This document shows positions 63,956 to 64,000 of a stretch of DNA of 64,000 nucleotides, piece by piece. Position numbers and translations under genes: made by a program. The DNA comes from Aurantiacibacter atlanticus. GTDB taxonomy: Bacteria > Pseudomonadota > Alphaproteobacteria > Sphingomonadales > Sphingomonadaceae. Below the pieces are notes generated by a model that saw only the letters and a program-made list of their open reading frames with translations, was not told the origin of the DNA and made no database searches. Where the stretch lies: positions 2,914,001-2,978,000 of the forward strand of contig NZ_CP011310.1 in NCBI RefSeq assembly GCF_001077815.2, written 5' to 3'. Each line of letters opens with the position of its first letter. Position 1 is the first letter of the stretch.

Positions 63956-64000
63956 GATTCAATCCTCTGTCTTGCGGTCATCGGAAGCCAAGAATTAGAT

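Overview
The window looks like chromosomal (possibly partly plasmid-derived) DNA of an alphaproteobacterium, most likely a sphingomonad such as Novosphingobium or Sphingobium. Three things suggest this. The left side carries meta-cleavage and aromatic-ring catabolic genes in short scattered groups. Large TonB-dependent receptors sit beside exporters and amidohydrolases. There is a lipoprotein of a type first named in Caulobacter. No rRNA, tRNA or CRISPR array was seen. The assignment rests on gene content and protein motifs only; no database was searched.

Region 1 (1-8752) is an aromatic catabolic block. It holds the end of a 4-oxalocrotonate decarboxylase gene cut by the window edge, its tautomerase, a probable ferredoxin remnant, an aldehyde dehydrogenase, a BphB-like dihydrodiol dehydrogenase, a BphA4-like ferredoxin reductase, a BenD-like diol-carboxylate dehydrogenase on the opposite strand, a NahE/PhdJ-type hydratase-aldolase, and the alpha and beta subunits of a Rieske oxygenase. 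Together they can oxygenate an aromatic ring, rearomatise the diol, cut a pyruvate-bearing side chain and run the lower meta pathway. No intact ferredoxin is present. A complete IS3-family element (8975-10244) with a 4-bp target duplication closes this block.

Region 2 (10249-29719) is an uptake, processing and export block. It has an Lrp-type regulator, a TonB receptor and an exported AbgB-like amidohydrolase on the plus strand; a MarR-controlled AaeXAB-type aromatic-acid efflux operon with its own outer-membrane channel; a Tat-exported aminotransferase with a TauE/SafE transporter; and a GNAT enzyme overlapping a second TonB receptor. It ends in a scar where a 5'-truncated TonB receptor and a 5'-truncated IclR regulator, originally divergent, are joined head to head, followed by an EamA-type permease.

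Region 3 (29842-37500) carries a YhiI-RbbA-YhhJ-type ABC exporter operon with a NodT channel, then an AI-2E family protein.

Region 4 (37557-63955) is a stress and energy-metabolism island. One minus-strand operon runs universal stress protein, giant cyclic beta-1,2-glucan synthase (NdvB), PEP synthase, Pfk-2, with start-stop overlaps, then an alcohol dehydrogenase. Upstream are a small unannotated protein, an unusual ATP-grasp ligase coupled to a hemerythrin, a divergent class II amidotransferase, a cation antiporter, a lipoprotein, an NDP-forming acyl-CoA synthetase, a calcium-type P-ATPase, a PatZ-like GNAT domain, an LptB-like ATPase and an Hsp20 chaperone. The content recalls the dormancy (DosR) regulon of mycobacteria: Usp, Hsp20, PfkB and a P-type ATPase. 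The best candidates for something undescribed are the hemerythrin/ATP-grasp pair and an RNA hairpin that can cover the ribosome-binding site of the Usp-NdvB operon.
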